Origin: an uncultured Collinsella sp.
GTDB lineage: Bacteria > Actinomycetota > Coriobacteriia > Coriobacteriales > Coriobacteriaceae
Direction of reading: 5' to 3'
DNA length: 64,000 bases
Assembly (NCBI GenBank): GCA_900555555.1
Contig: USLK01000004.1
Location: forward strand, 1-64,000
Part shown: in pieces, positions 16,209 through 24,621 of the stretch
Layout: the number at the start of each line of letters is the position of its first letter
How positions within the stretch are numbered: the stretch's first letter is position 1
Made by a program: the position numbers and the translations under genes
Notes under the pieces: model-generated
The model's input: the letters and a program-made list of their open reading frames with translations, nothing else
Databases searched by the model: none
What the model was told of the DNA's origin: nothing

Positions 16209-16865
16209 ATGGAGTTGCTCGATACGTCTCGGGCGTTTGTGTTCGATTGCGATGGCACGCTGGTCGATTCCATGCGGGCATGGTTCGACGTATGGCCAGT
16301 CACCATGCGTGATTTTGGCATCGAGTTGCAGACGAAGGATTTCGACGCGTATGAGCACCTTTCACTTGAGGAGGAGTGCGAGCAGGTCGTTCGCGACTTC
16401 CATGTTCCGGCTTCGCTTGGCCAGTTTAAAATCGCGCTCTATGATCGCATGGCAGAGGCATATGCTCAGGCTCCGCTCATCGATGGGCTTCGTTCTTTTT
16501 TGCAGCGCGCTCATGCTGCCGGGATTCCCATGGGCGTCGCAACCTCCACGCCGCGCGAGCTGGTGGAGCCCTGTTTGAAGGCTCATGGCATCGATTGGTA
16601 TTTTTCCACCATTGTTACAACCGGGATGGTAGGGCGATCTAAAGAACACCCGGACGTGTACGATGCCGCCCTCGACCGCATTCTCCCCGGTTGCGCCCGT
16701 AAGGATGCCTGCGTGTTCGAAGACGCATTGTTTGGTCTTCGCGCGGCCTCGGAGGCCGGATATCGAGTTGTGGGTATTCAGGACCCGTCTCGAGTCGATG
16801 GCCAGAGCGCGGCTTCTTCCTATGCTGATGTATATGTACGAGATTATGAGGAGCTTGATCTGTGA
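16209..16865 (+). CDS. HAD-superfamily hydrolase
   Basis: A 218-residue phosphatase of the beta-phosphoglucomutase/phosphatase-like HAD group. Motif I is FDCDGTLVDS at the N-terminus with the nucleophile Asp, motif II is ATSTPRE, a Lys lies in GRSKEHPDVY, and motif III is CVFEDALFGLRAA. The cap is a helical insertion after motif I. The substrate cannot be told; sugar phosphates would fit the glycogen neighbourhood. The start at 16209 follows GGGGAGATGGGG. The stop overlaps the start of the thiamine pyrophosphokinase gene, so the pair is coupled. Confidence 0.85.
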   Translation: MELLDTSRAFVFDCDGTLVDSMRAWFDVWPVTMRDFGIELQTKDFDAYEHLSLEEECEQVVRDFHVPASLGQFKIALYDRMAEAYAQAPLIDGLRSFLQRAHAAGIPMGVATSTPRELVEPCLKAHGIDWYFSTIVTTGMVGRSKEHPDVYDAALDRILPGCARKDACVFEDALFGLRAASEAGYRVVGIQDPSRVDGQSAASSYADVYVRDYEELDL

Positions 16866-17524
16866 TGGAAGCAATGCAAAGCTCTGTGCGCCGCGTGCTT
16901 GTTGTTGGCGGCTCTCCCGAGCCTGCCGCGTCGGAGACGCTCCGACGCGCCGCTCGAGGTTGCGATGCCGTCGTCGCAGTCGATCGCGGCTTCGACGCCG
17001 TGCTGGCGGCCGATCTTCCCTGCGACCTGTTTTGCGGCGATGCCGACTCGGTAAGCGCGGCCGGGCGCCGTCTTGTTGAGCGAGCCGAATTTGAGGTACA
17101 GCGCTACAACCCGCATAAGGATTATACAGATCTTGACCTTGCGCTCAAGGCGATCAGGGAACGTTGGGGCTTGGTCGACATTGTTGCCACCTGCCTTAAC
17201 GGCGGGTCTCCCGATCATTTCTTTGCCGCGTACGGTCGGCTGCTTTCATGGGCTGGGCCTGTCGAGATCGTTGAGGATCGTTGCACGGGACGATTGGTCC
17301 GGGCGGGCGAGTCCTGGAATGTGGGGGAGTTTCAGGGCTCTCGTTTTTCCTTTGTGCCCTTTAGCGCGGATACTCAGGTGAGCATCCATCATATGCGCTG
17401 GGAGCTCGACCATCGTGATTGCGAGCTGTTGAGCGATGTGGGCATCTCCAATGAACTCGATTATCCCGATGGGCGCATTGATTGCCATCGCGGCGTGATC
17501 GGTGCCTGGGTGTTGCATCGCTGA
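16865..17524 (+). CDS. thiN: thiamine diphosphokinase
   Basis: This enzyme transfers pyrophosphate from ATP to thiamine to make the active cofactor. The 219-residue protein shows AVDRGFDAVLAA, LFCGDADSVS in place of the more common GDFDS, HKDYTDLDLAL and NGGSPDHFFA, which together define the family, and a C-terminal beta-sandwich ending in HRGVIGAWVLHR. The start ATG at 16865 overlaps the upstream stop (TGATG). No thiamine biosynthesis genes adjoin, which suggests salvage of imported thiamine (inferred). Confidence 0.88.
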   Translation: MEAMQSSVRRVLVVGGSPEPAASETLRRAARGCDAVVAVDRGFDAVLAADLPCDLFCGDADSVSAAGRRLVERAEFEVQRYNPHKDYTDLDLALKAIRERWGLVDIVATCLNGGSPDHFFAAYGRLLSWAGPVEIVEDRCTGRLVRAGESWNVGEFQGSRFSFVPFSADTQVSIHHMRWELDHRDCELLSDVGISNELDYPDGRIDCHRGVIGAWVLHR

Positions 17525-17600
17525 ATGCATACTGACCCCCTTGATTCCATTCTGCCACTATCCCACAAAACGGATAGGGTAACTGGAGGGGGACACTATC

Positions 17601-17867
17601 ATGCTTACCGAAATCGTTCGCTGTATCGGTTGCGCTGTCTTCGGCCTTTCGCTCTGCCTGCTCGCATTTTTACCCGAGTCCGTTCGACAGCTTTACCCGT
17701 ATGCCTATCTTTTAGTGTTTGCCTGCGGCTTTGCTTCCATGTGGTTGTTTTTTACCAAGATGAGGCGAAAGCCAAAAAAAACGTTCAACTGGCATTGTTT
17801 CCTTGCTGTTATTTGTTGCGCCCTATGCTATGTTTCCCAATGGCTATTTCATCGTTGTTGGCATTGA
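17601..17867 (+). CDS. small membrane protein of unknown function
   Basis: An 88-residue hydrophobic protein with three likely membrane segments (about residues 5-24, 32-50 and 63-82) and a basic loop MRRKPKKTF between the second and third. A clear ribosome site GGAGGGGG lies 8 nt before the ATG. No family is recognised. It lies 76 bp after the thiamine kinase gene and could be the last gene of that transcript. Confidence 0.6.
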   Translation: MLTEIVRCIGCAVFGLSLCLLAFLPESVRQLYPYAYLLVFACGFASMWLFFTKMRRKPKKTFNWHCFLAVICCALCYVSQWLFHRCWH

Positions 17868-17973
17868 CGTCCTGTCGTCTTATATCGTGAGTCGAAAACC
17901 GTCACTTTTGCACGTGCAGCATAATGCCGTTGCCGCCGCTCTTCTCATCTGCATCTTTACTTGAGATGCCAAA

Positions 17974-18005
17974 GCGCCCCCGCTCGAAGTATCGAGCAGG
18001 GGCGC
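17974..18005 (-). terminator. long hairpin after the APH-fold kinase gene
   Basis: GCGCCCC-C-GCTCGA-AGTA-TCGAGC-A-GGGGCGC pairs 13 bases with one mismatch. On the minus strand it is followed by a weak TTTGG tract, 22 bp beyond the kinase stop codon. It may act in both directions, since the small membrane protein gene also ends towards it. Confidence 0.55.
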
Positions 18006-18026
18006 CTACGTTAGCTGCAGCTGATG

Positions 18027-18791
18027 TTACTGATAATCGACAACATCGATCCAGCTCATGAGGAACTCATCGTCAACATCGATGCGCTTGCGGTCGAGCT
18101 CGGCTGCAGCGACGATGGACGTCCACTTGCGAACGATCTGAGCGGGAACGTCGGCGCGGTCGCAATACAGCTCCAGATATGCCTCTGCCTGCTCCTTGTC
18201 GGTGAGCGCGAACAGGAGATAGGTCATTGCGGCGTCTGCGGCAGGGGAGCCCTGGGTCGCGTGTGCCCAGTCGCATACATACAGCTGCCCGTCGTCGCCA
18301 ACGATAACGTTGGACGGGTTGAAGTCGCCGTGGCACACCTGGAACTCTTTCTTCATGCCATCGAGACGCTCCAGAAGGTTGTAGCGCGTGGTGGCGTTGA
18401 TGTGCTGAAGCTCGTTGATCATGCGGGCGTACTTATCGCGCTGTCGGTTGAGCAGCGGAGAGACCTTGCTGTGGATCTCGATCTGCAGGTCGACGAACTG
18501 CTCAAGATACTCGTAGAACTTGGAGGGCTCCGCTGCCATCTTGTCTGCCAGCGTGACGCCGGGGACCTTGTCGGTCAGGATGCCCCAGCCGGCGCCCTCG
18601 ACCTCGGATACCTCGAGGACCTTCGGGGAGCGGATCTCGCACTCGTTGATGCGGGCCAGGTTGAGGGCCTCGTTGAATACATCGGAAACCGGCTTGGTCT
18701 CATTGAAAACCTTGACGATCTTATCGCCCAGATCGTAGACCTTCTTGTTGCCGCGCTCGACTATGAGAGTCTTGGAATCGTTGAGTTTCAT
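18027..18791 (-). CDS. phosphotransferase of the APH/choline-kinase fold
   Basis: A 254-residue kinase-like protein. The catalytic Brenner motif is CHGDFNPSNVIV and the metal-binding motif is VCDWAHAT. An N-terminal lobe holds IVKVFNETKPVSDVFNE with a likely ATP-binding Lys. The substrate could be a small metabolite such as choline or a sugar, or an aminoglycoside; nothing in the sequence selects one. The start at 18791 follows GAAAGGAAGG. It stands alone between two terminators, downstream of adhE on the same strand. Confidence 0.75.
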   Translation of the reverse strand: MKLNDSKTLIVERGNKKVYDLGDKIVKVFNETKPVSDVFNEALNLARINECEIRSPKVLEVSEVEGAGWGILTDKVPGVTLADKMAAEPSKFYEYLEQFVDLQIEIHSKVSPLLNRQRDKYARMINELQHINATTRYNLLERLDGMKKEFQVCHGDFNPSNVIVGDDGQLYVCDWAHATQGSPAADAAMTYLLFALTDKEQAEAYLELYCDRADVPAQIVRKWTSIVAAAELDRKRIDVDDEFLMSWIDVVDYQ

Positions 18792-18834
18792 GGTGCGACC
18801 TTCCTTTCTTGGATTTAAGGCTTGCCTTCACTAT

Positions 18835-18887
18835 AAAAACGGCCGAACGGCCCGTCCCCCATTTCTGGGTGAACGGTGCCGTTCGGC
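18835..18887 (-). terminator. rho-independent terminator of adhE
   Basis: A perfect 10-bp stem (GCCGAACGGC / GCCGTTCGGC) with a long internal loop runs into GTTTTTATAG on the minus strand, 33 bp after the adhE stop. Confidence 0.7.
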
Positions 18888-18920
18888 TCCTCAGCGGTAT
18901 TTTGCTGTTAGCAACGAGGC

Positions 18921-21569
18921 CTAGAGGACTGCGTAGTCCTGGGGCTCGCGGCCGTAGTAAGCGTCAAGGTAGAGTTCCTTGATCTCGCTCATGAGCGGGT
19001 AGCGGGGGTTAGCGCCGGTGCACTGGTCGTTGAACGCCTGCTCGGTCATCTCGTCGAGGGTGTCGAGGAAGTACTTCTCGTCCACACCGTAGTCGGCGAT
19101 GGTCTTCTTGACGCCGATGTAGTCCTTGAGCTCCTCGAGCTTGGCGCAGAAGTTCTCGAATACCTCAGCATCGTCCTTGCCCTCGATACCGCAGTAGCGA
19201 GCCATCTCGGCATACGCAGCGCGGGCGTTGGGGTAAGGATACTGGGAGAAGGTGCCCATCTTGACCGGGGCCTCGGCGGCGTTGTAGCGCATGACGCGAG
19301 TCAGGATGATGGCGTTGGCGATGCCGTGGGGCAGGTGATGGAAAGCGCCCAGCTTGTGAGCCATGGAGTGATTGAGGCCCAGGAAGGCGTTGGCGAATGC
19401 CATGCCGGCCATGCAGGATGCGTTGTGCATCTCCTCGCGGGCATGCGGATCCTTGGCGCCGTTGTCGTAGGAGGACGGCAGGTTCTCGAAGACGAGTTTG
19501 GCGGCCTTCATGGACAGGCCCTTGGTGTAGTCGGAAGCCATGATGGAGACGTAGGACTCGATGGCGTGAGTCATGACGTCGATACCGGAAGCGGCGGTGA
19601 GGCCCTTAGGAGCGGTCATGGCGTTGTCGACGTCGACGATGGCCATGTTGGGCATCAGAGCATAGTCGGCGAGCGGCCACTTGATGCCGGTCTCCTTGTC
19701 GGTGATGATGGCGAACGGCGTGCACTCGGAGCCGGTACCGGAGGAAGTCGGGACGGCGACGAAGTAGGCCTTCTTGCCCATCTCGGGGAAAGTGAAGATA
19801 CGCTTGCGGATATCCATGAAGTCCATGGCCATATCCTCGAAGTTGCACTCGGGGTGCTCGTACATCATCCACATGATCTTACCGGCGTCCATTGCGGAGC
19901 CGCCGCCGACGGCGATGATGACGTCCGGCTCGAACAGAGCAATCTGAGCGGCACCGCGACGTGCGCACTGCAGGGACGGATCGGGCTCAACGTCGTAGAA
20001 GCAGTCGTGAGCGATGCCCATCTCGTCGAGCTTGGCCTCGATGGAACGGGTGTTGCCGTTCTTGAAGAGGAACTGGTCGGTAACGATGAAGGCACGCTTC
20101 TTGCCCATGACGGTGCCGAGCTCGTCGAGCGCGACGGGCGTGGAGCCCTTCTTGAAGTAAACCTTCTCGGGAGCGCGGAACCACAGCATGTTCTCACGGC
20201 GCTCAGCGACGGTCTTGACGTTCAGCAAGTGCTTCACCCCAACATTCTCGGAAACGGAGTTGCCACCCCAGGAACCGCAGCCCAGCGTGAGGGACGGCTT
20301 CATGCCGAAGTTGTACAGGTCACCGATGCCGCCCTGGGAGGACGGGGTGTTGATGACGATACGGCAGGCCTTCATCGTGTTCTCGAACAGGGAGATCTTC
20401 TCGGCCTGAGCGGGGTGCACGTAAAGGGAAGCGGTGTGGCCGGGGCCGCCTGCGAGCACGAGGTGCTCGGCCTTGTCCACGGCCTCCTGGAAGTTGGCTG
20501 CGTGGTACATGGCCAGGACGGGGGAGAGCTTCTCGTGGGAGAACTCCTCCTTCTCCGGGTCGGTGGACTCAACCTCGGCGATGAGGATCTTGGTCTTCTC
20601 GGGGACGGTGATGCCGGCGAGCTCAGCGATCTTGGCGGCAGGCATGCCGGGGATGCGGTGATCAAGAGCGCCGTTCTTGAACATGGCGCTGCGGACGGCC
20701 TCCATCTCGGCGCCCTTCTTGATGAAGTAGCAGCCGCGGCGAGTGAACTCGGCCTTGACCTCATCGTAGATGGAATCGAGAACGGTGACGGACTGCTCGG
20801 AAGCGCAGATCATACCGTTGTCGAAGGTCTTGGAGTGGATGATGGAGTTTACGGACAGCTTGATGTCGGCGGTGTCGTCGATGACGACGGGGGTGTTGCC
20901 GGCGCCAACGCCCAGGGCGGGCTTACCGGAGGAGTAAGCGGCCTTGACCATGCCGGGGCCACCGGTGGCCAGGATGATATCGACATCGGCCATGACCTTG
21001 TTGGTCAGCTCGATGGACGGGGTATCGACCCAGCCGATGATACCCTCGGGGGCACCGGCCTTGACGGCGGCGTCGAGAACGATCTTGGCAGCCGCGATGG
21101 TGCACTTGGCAGCCGCGGGGTGCGGGGAGATGATGATAGCGTTGCGGGTCTTCAGGCAGATCAGGGTCTTGAAGATCGCGGTGGACGTGGGGTTGGTGGT
21201 CGGGATGACCGCGCCAACGATACCGATCGGCTCGGCGATCTTGGTGATGCCGTAGGCCTCGTCACGCTCGAGAACGCCACAGGTCTTGGTGTTCTTGTAA
21301 GCGTTGTAGATGTACTCGGCAGCGTAGTGGTTCTTGATGACCTTGTCCTCGAGAACGCCGCGGCCGGTCTCCTCTACGGCCATCTTTGCCAGGGGGATAC
21401 GGGCCTTGTTGGCTGCCATGGCGGCCTGATAGAAGATCTCATCGACCTGCTCCTGGGTGAAGGTCGCGAAAACCTTCTGGGCGGCGCGCATCTGAGCGAG
21501 CTTTGCCTCAAGAGAATCGATGGAATCTACTACTTCGGGGGTGGCGGCAACGGTAGGTTTCTTCGCCAT
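18921..21569 (-). CDS. adhE: bifunctional acetaldehyde-CoA / alcohol dehydrogenase
   Basis: AdhE reduces acetyl-CoA to ethanol in two NADH-using steps and regenerates NAD during fermentation. The 882-residue chain has an N-terminal CoA-acylating aldehyde dehydrogenase, with catalytic Cys255 in GMICASEQSV, and a C-terminal iron-dependent alcohol dehydrogenase with AVGGGSAMDAGK, GTGSECTPFA and the metal region HSMAHKLGAFHHLPHG. ATG at 21569 is chosen because AGGAGAG precedes it; an upstream in-frame ATG has no site. Two TGAA-N4-TTCA sites lie upstream, suggesting redox control. Codons are strongly biased to C-ending types, as expected for a highly expressed gene. Confidence 0.97.
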   Translation of the reverse strand: MAKKPTVAATPEVVDSIDSLEAKLAQMRAAQKVFATFTQEQVDEIFYQAAMAANKARIPLAKMAVEETGRGVLEDKVIKNHYAAEYIYNAYKNTKTCGVLERDEAYGITKIAEPIGIVGAVIPTTNPTSTAIFKTLICLKTRNAIIISPHPAAAKCTIAAAKIVLDAAVKAGAPEGIIGWVDTPSIELTNKVMADVDIILATGGPGMVKAAYSSGKPALGVGAGNTPVVIDDTADIKLSVNSIIHSKTFDNGMICASEQSVTVLDSIYDEVKAEFTRRGCYFIKKGAEMEAVRSAMFKNGALDHRIPGMPAAKIAELAGITVPEKTKILIAEVESTDPEKEEFSHEKLSPVLAMYHAANFQEAVDKAEHLVLAGGPGHTASLYVHPAQAEKISLFENTMKACRIVINTPSSQGGIGDLYNFGMKPSLTLGCGSWGGNSVSENVGVKHLLNVKTVAERRENMLWFRAPEKVYFKKGSTPVALDELGTVMGKKRAFIVTDQFLFKNGNTRSIEAKLDEMGIAHDCFYDVEPDPSLQCARRGAAQIALFEPDVIIAVGGGSAMDAGKIMWMMYEHPECNFEDMAMDFMDIRKRIFTFPEMGKKAYFVAVPTSSGTGSECTPFAIITDKETGIKWPLADYALMPNMAIVDVDNAMTAPKGLTAASGIDVMTHAIESYVSIMASDYTKGLSMKAAKLVFENLPSSYDNGAKDPHAREEMHNASCMAGMAFANAFLGLNHSMAHKLGAFHHLPHGIANAIILTRVMRYNAAEAPVKMGTFSQYPYPNARAAYAEMARYCGIEGKDDAEVFENFCAKLEELKDYIGVKKTIADYGVDEKYFLDTLDEMTEQAFNDQCTGANPRYPLMSEIKELYLDAYYGREPQDYAVL

Positions 21570-21621
21570 TCTGCTCTCCTTTTGAGAAGCGGGTTTACCC
21601 AACGCTTGAAGAATAGCAAAG

Positions 21622-21684
21622 TGAAACGCTTCAAATTCCCAATTTAGGTAAAAATGGCGTAAAAGGTGGATATGAAGCGTTTCA
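21622..21684 (-). promoter_or_regulatory. paired operators upstream of adhE
   Basis: TGAAACGCTTCA (21622-21633) and its exact reverse complement TGAAGCGTTTCA (21673-21684) lie 51 bp apart centre to centre, close to five helical turns. Both fit the core TGAA-N4-TTCA of Rex redox-repressor sites, and adhE is a classic Rex target. The central CG also fits LacI-family operators, so the regulator is inferred only. Confidence 0.55.
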
Positions 21685-21770
21685 ACGTGTCGGAATTGTG
21701 ATGGGGTCTCACGATTTGACTGAACGTTCCCGCTCGTTCCGATAATTCGATCGACTAAAGCTTATGTTTA

Positions 21771-21800
21771 CGGAAAAGAAAAAGCGCCCCGAGGGGCGCT
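21771..21800 (-). terminator. rho-independent terminator of rpmB
   Basis: AGCGCCCC / GGGGCGCT forms an 8-bp stem with a two-base apex, followed on the minus strand by TTTTTCTTTT. It lies 40 bp after the rpmB stop. Confidence 0.85.
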
Positions 21801-21839
21801 AAGTGTGCATAGAAGCGTTTGTCCAAAGGGGAAGGAACC

Positions 21840-22028
21840 TTAGGAGCGGGCAACCTTCTGAGCCTTGAGGCAGCTGGTGCAAACGTTCATCTTGCGACGC
21901 TGGCCGTCAACAACAACGTAGACACGCTGGATGTTGGGGCGGAAGGTACGGTTGGTGACGCGGTGGGAGTGGCTGATGGAGCGACCAGCAACGGGGTGCT
22001 TACCGCAGATTTCGCAAACTTTGGACAT
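21840..22028 (-). CDS. rpmB: 50S ribosomal protein L28
   Basis: A 62-residue ribosomal protein matching L28: MSKVCEICGKHP, a basic central stretch with SHSHRVTNRTFRPN, and CTSCLKAQK near the end. The two CxxC pairs mark the zinc-binding form of L28. Its length is normal. It has its own promoter (22085-22114) and terminator, so it is monocistronic. In many related genomes rpmB sits near the Asp23 and fakA genes; here an ABC exporter operon lies between them. Confidence 0.96.
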   Translation of the reverse strand: MSKVCEICGKHPVAGRSISHSHRVTNRTFRPNIQRVYVVVDGQRRKMNVCTSCLKAQKVARS

Positions 22029-22084
22029 GTCTTTGACCCTTCTTAGACGGCTGAAATCGATGCCGCGTGAACAAACAGCATTGA

Positions 22085-22114
22085 ACTATACCACAGGAGC
22101 GGACGATGTGTGAA
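22085..22114 (-). promoter_or_regulatory. sigma70-type promoter of rpmB
   Basis: On the minus strand TTCACA (22109-22114) and TATAGT (22085-22090) are 18 bp apart, matching a vegetative promoter at 5/6 and 5/6 positions. It would give a 5' leader of about 50 nt. Confidence 0.65.
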
Positions 22115-22207
22115 ATCTACACATTGACTACCTGTGCTTGCGCGATACGGCGTGGGATGTATAGCGCTCGATAGATTATAGGGTGCGCGGACACCGCTGA
22201 CAAGGAC

Positions 22208-22236
22208 ATATGAACATCACGTATGGTTGTTCATAT
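22208..22236 (+). promoter_or_regulatory. inverted-repeat operator upstream of the ABC exporter
   Basis: ATATGAACA-N11-TGTTCATAT is a perfect 9-bp inverted repeat. A third ATATGAAC half-site occurs at 22279-22286, on the -10 region. The site lies just before a TTGACA promoter, so a dimeric drug-responsive repressor or activator is plausible. No regulator gene adjoins it. Confidence 0.55.
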
Positions 22237-22254
22237 ATTGAGGTACCTTAAATG

Positions 22255-22285
22255 TTGACATCCTATGGAATTGGACGGATATGAA
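22255..22285 (+). promoter_or_regulatory. promoter of the ABC exporter operon
   Basis: A consensus TTGACA at 22255-22260 is followed 17 bp later by GATATG, or 19 bp later by TATGAA. The -10 overlaps an ATATGAAC repeat that also occurs in the upstream operator, so a bound protein would cover the promoter. Confidence 0.5.
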
Positions 22286-22359
22286 CGTTCGGGTGGTTGA
22301 TACCAGTTCTGATGGGGAGAATGACACATCGTTATGTGAGAACGAGGGGAGTGGTGCGC

Positions 22360-24621
22360 GTGAAGACGTTCAGTTTTCTCAAAAGGCACAAGTTGAATCT
22401 TCTGCTTGCTTTGGCGCTGCTGATGGTGCAGGCATACTGCGAGCTTACCCTGCCGACTATCATGAGCGATATCGTGGATGTGGGCGTGAGCCGTGGCGGA
22501 ATCGAGAGCGTTGTTCCCGACCGGGTGGGCGCCCGGGCCCTTGTGGACGTCGAGCTGTTCATGGACGGTCGTGAGTCGAGGCAGCTGGAGTCGCTTTATT
22601 CAGATCCGAATGAGCAGGATGTTCGGTTCTTCACCGGCTCCCAAGACGACCGCGATGCCATCGCCGGCTCGCTTTCCGAAGCCGAGATGCTTGTGTTCCA
22701 GTTCGAACAGGGCGTCAAGTTGGAGGATCTTCCATCGGCGATCGCGGACCAGTCTGTTGGCGGGATGGTTTCCGCGCTGGGTGATTCCATCGATATGTCC
22801 GACCTGCATCTCCTTGTTTCCAAGGGCGTCATGACCAAGGAGGACCTCGTCTCCTTGCGTCAATCCCTCATGGATAAGCTTGGCGATAACGGCGCGATGA
22901 TGGTCGAGGGTCGTGCGGTCGAGTTCGTGAGACGGGTGTATAAAGACTCGGGCGTCGATCTCGATAAGCTTCAGACCGATTATCTTTTCCGCGAGGGTGC
23001 AGTCATGCTGTGTTACGCGTTGACGGGTGCCCTCTGCGCGATCGGCGCGGCGCTCAACGCGTCTCGCACCGCCGCGAAGATCGCCCGCAACCTTCGCCAT
23101 GATATGTATGAGCGCGTCCTATCGTTCTCGCCTGCAGAAATGGGCAAGTTCTCCGAGGCCTCGCTTATCACGCGTGCAACCAACGATATCCAGCAGATAC
23201 AAATGGTGCTGGTGATGTGCATGCGCATGGTCCTGTTCGCTCCCTGCATGGGCATCGGTGCCGTAGCCAAGGTGATCTCCTTCGGCTCCACCGGTCTGCA
23301 GTGGGTCATCGTTGTCGGCATCTGCGTCATCACCATCGTCATCGGTGTCCTCATGGGGCTCACGATGCCTCGCTTCAAGCGCATGCAGAGCCTTGTGGAT
23401 CGAAACAACCTTATTTCGCGTGAGATCCTTACCGGCATCATGCCCATCCGGGCTTTCGGGCGCACCGAATACGAGGAGGGGCGTTACGATGAGGCGAACC
23501 GCGAGCTGACCAGCACCTACATCTTCACGAACCGGGCCATGTCGTTCATGATGCCCATCCTCATGATGATCATGAACCTCATCTCCATAGCCATCGTGTG
23601 GTTCGGCGGTCACGGCGTCGACGCCGGTACCATGCAGGTCGGCGACCTTATGGCCTATATGAACTACACCATGCAGGTGATCATGTCGTTTATGGTCATC
23701 ACCATGATCGCCGTCATGCTGCCGCGTGCCGACATCGCATCCGAACGCGTCAAGGAGGTCCTGGCCACGGACTCGAGCGTGAAGGATCCTTCGGCGCAAC
23801 ATGCCGTATCCTGCGTTGACTGGAAGGGCGATCTACGATTCAACGATGTCTCCTTCTCCTACCCGGGGTCGGATGAGCCCACGCTCGACCATGTCTCCTT
23901 TGAGGTCAAGCCGGGGGAAACCCTGGGTATCATCGGTTCGACCGGCGTGGGCAAGTCCACGCTCGTCCAGCTGATCCCGCGCCTGTATGACGTCTCGTCC
24001 GGATCGGTGACCGTAGACGGTGTGGACGTCCGCGATATCCCGCTCGCCGAGCTCCGCTCCCTGATCGGTTTCGTTCCGCAAAAGGGGATGCTCTTCTCGG
24101 GAGATATCGCCGATAACGTTACGTACGGGGATCCGGATATGGGAGACGGGCGGATGCGCCGCGCCGCCCGCATCGCCCAGGCGACCGAGTTCATCGAGTC
24201 CAAGCCCGATGGGTTCGGCAGCCCCATCGCGCAGGGCGGCACGAATGTATCGGGCGGGCAGCGACAGCGGCTCGCCATCGCACGCGCGCTCGCCATCGAT
24301 CCGAAGATCCTGGTGTTCGACGATTCCTTCTCCGCGCTCGACTACAAGACCGACGCCGCGCTGCGCTCCGCACTCGCTTCCGAAGTCGTTCGGAGCGCCG
24401 TGGTCATCGTCGCCCAGCGTATCGCAACAATCATGCATGCGGAGCATATCATCGTCTTGGATGATGGCCGCGTTGTGGGGCAGGGCAGCCATGAGGACCT
24501 GCTGCGCACGTGCCCCACGTATCTTGAGATTGCCGCCAGCCAGCTCTCGGCAGAGGAGCTGGGTTTGACGGACGAGGAATATACCGCCGTTGAGAGCGGC
24601 GTGAAGGGCGGTGAGCGCTAA
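22360..24621 (+). CDS. ABC exporter, subunit with degenerate ATPase site and large extracytoplasmic insertion
   Basis: A 753-residue half-transporter. The membrane domain has TM1 (about 12-35), a hydrophilic insertion of about 160 residues (48-207), then five further segments. The ATPase domain has Walker A GSTGVGKST and signature VSGGQRQRL. Walker B ends VFDDS, with Asp where the catalytic Glu should be, and the switch His is Gln (IVAQRIATI). These changes mark the degenerate-site subunit of TM287/288-like heterodimers. GTG at 22360 is chosen for GAGGGGAG 8 nt upstream and for the fit of the N-terminus to homologues; ATG 22321 is the alternative. Its stop overlaps the partner gene by 1 bp. 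Drug or peptide export is inferred. Confidence 0.88.
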   Translation: MKTFSFLKRHKLNLLLALALLMVQAYCELTLPTIMSDIVDVGVSRGGIESVVPDRVGARALVDVELFMDGRESRQLESLYSDPNEQDVRFFTGSQDDRDAIAGSLSEAEMLVFQFEQGVKLEDLPSAIADQSVGGMVSALGDSIDMSDLHLLVSKGVMTKEDLVSLRQSLMDKLGDNGAMMVEGRAVEFVRRVYKDSGVDLDKLQTDYLFREGAVMLCYALTGALCAIGAALNASRTAAKIARNLRHDMYERVLSFSPAEMGKFSEASLITRATNDIQQIQMVLVMCMRMVLFAPCMGIGAVAKVISFGSTGLQWVIVVGICVITIVIGVLMGLTMPRFKRMQSLVDRNNLISREILTGIMPIRAFGRTEYEEGRYDEANRELTSTYIFTNRAMSFMMPILMMIMNLISIAIVWFGGHGVDAGTMQVGDLMAYMNYTMQVIMSFMVITMIAVMLPRADIASERVKEVLATDSSVKDPSAQHAVSCVDWKGDLRFNDVSFSYPGSDEPTLDHVSFEVKPGETLGIIGSTGVGKSTLVQLIPRLYDVSSGSVTVDGVDVRDIPLAELRSLIGFVPQKGMLFSGDIADNVTYGDPDMGDGRMRRAARIAQATEFIESKPDGFGSPIAQGGTNVSGGQRQRLAIARALAIDPKILVFDDSFSALDYKTDAALRSALASEVVRSAVVIVAQRIATIMHAEHIIVLDDGRVVGQGSHEDLLRTCPTYLEIAASQLSAEELGLTDEEYTAVESGVKGGER

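Noticed and set aside
19326..21647. 773-codon plus-strand frame opposite adhE
   Set aside because: Strong codon bias in adhE removes stop codons from the opposite strand. The product is low-complexity Gly/Asp/Val/Leu and has no family features.
21622..21684. CcpA cre site before adhE
   Set aside because: The 12-bp sites lack the full 14-bp cre pattern, and the TGAA-N4-TTCA core suits Rex better. A LacI-family protein is still possible.
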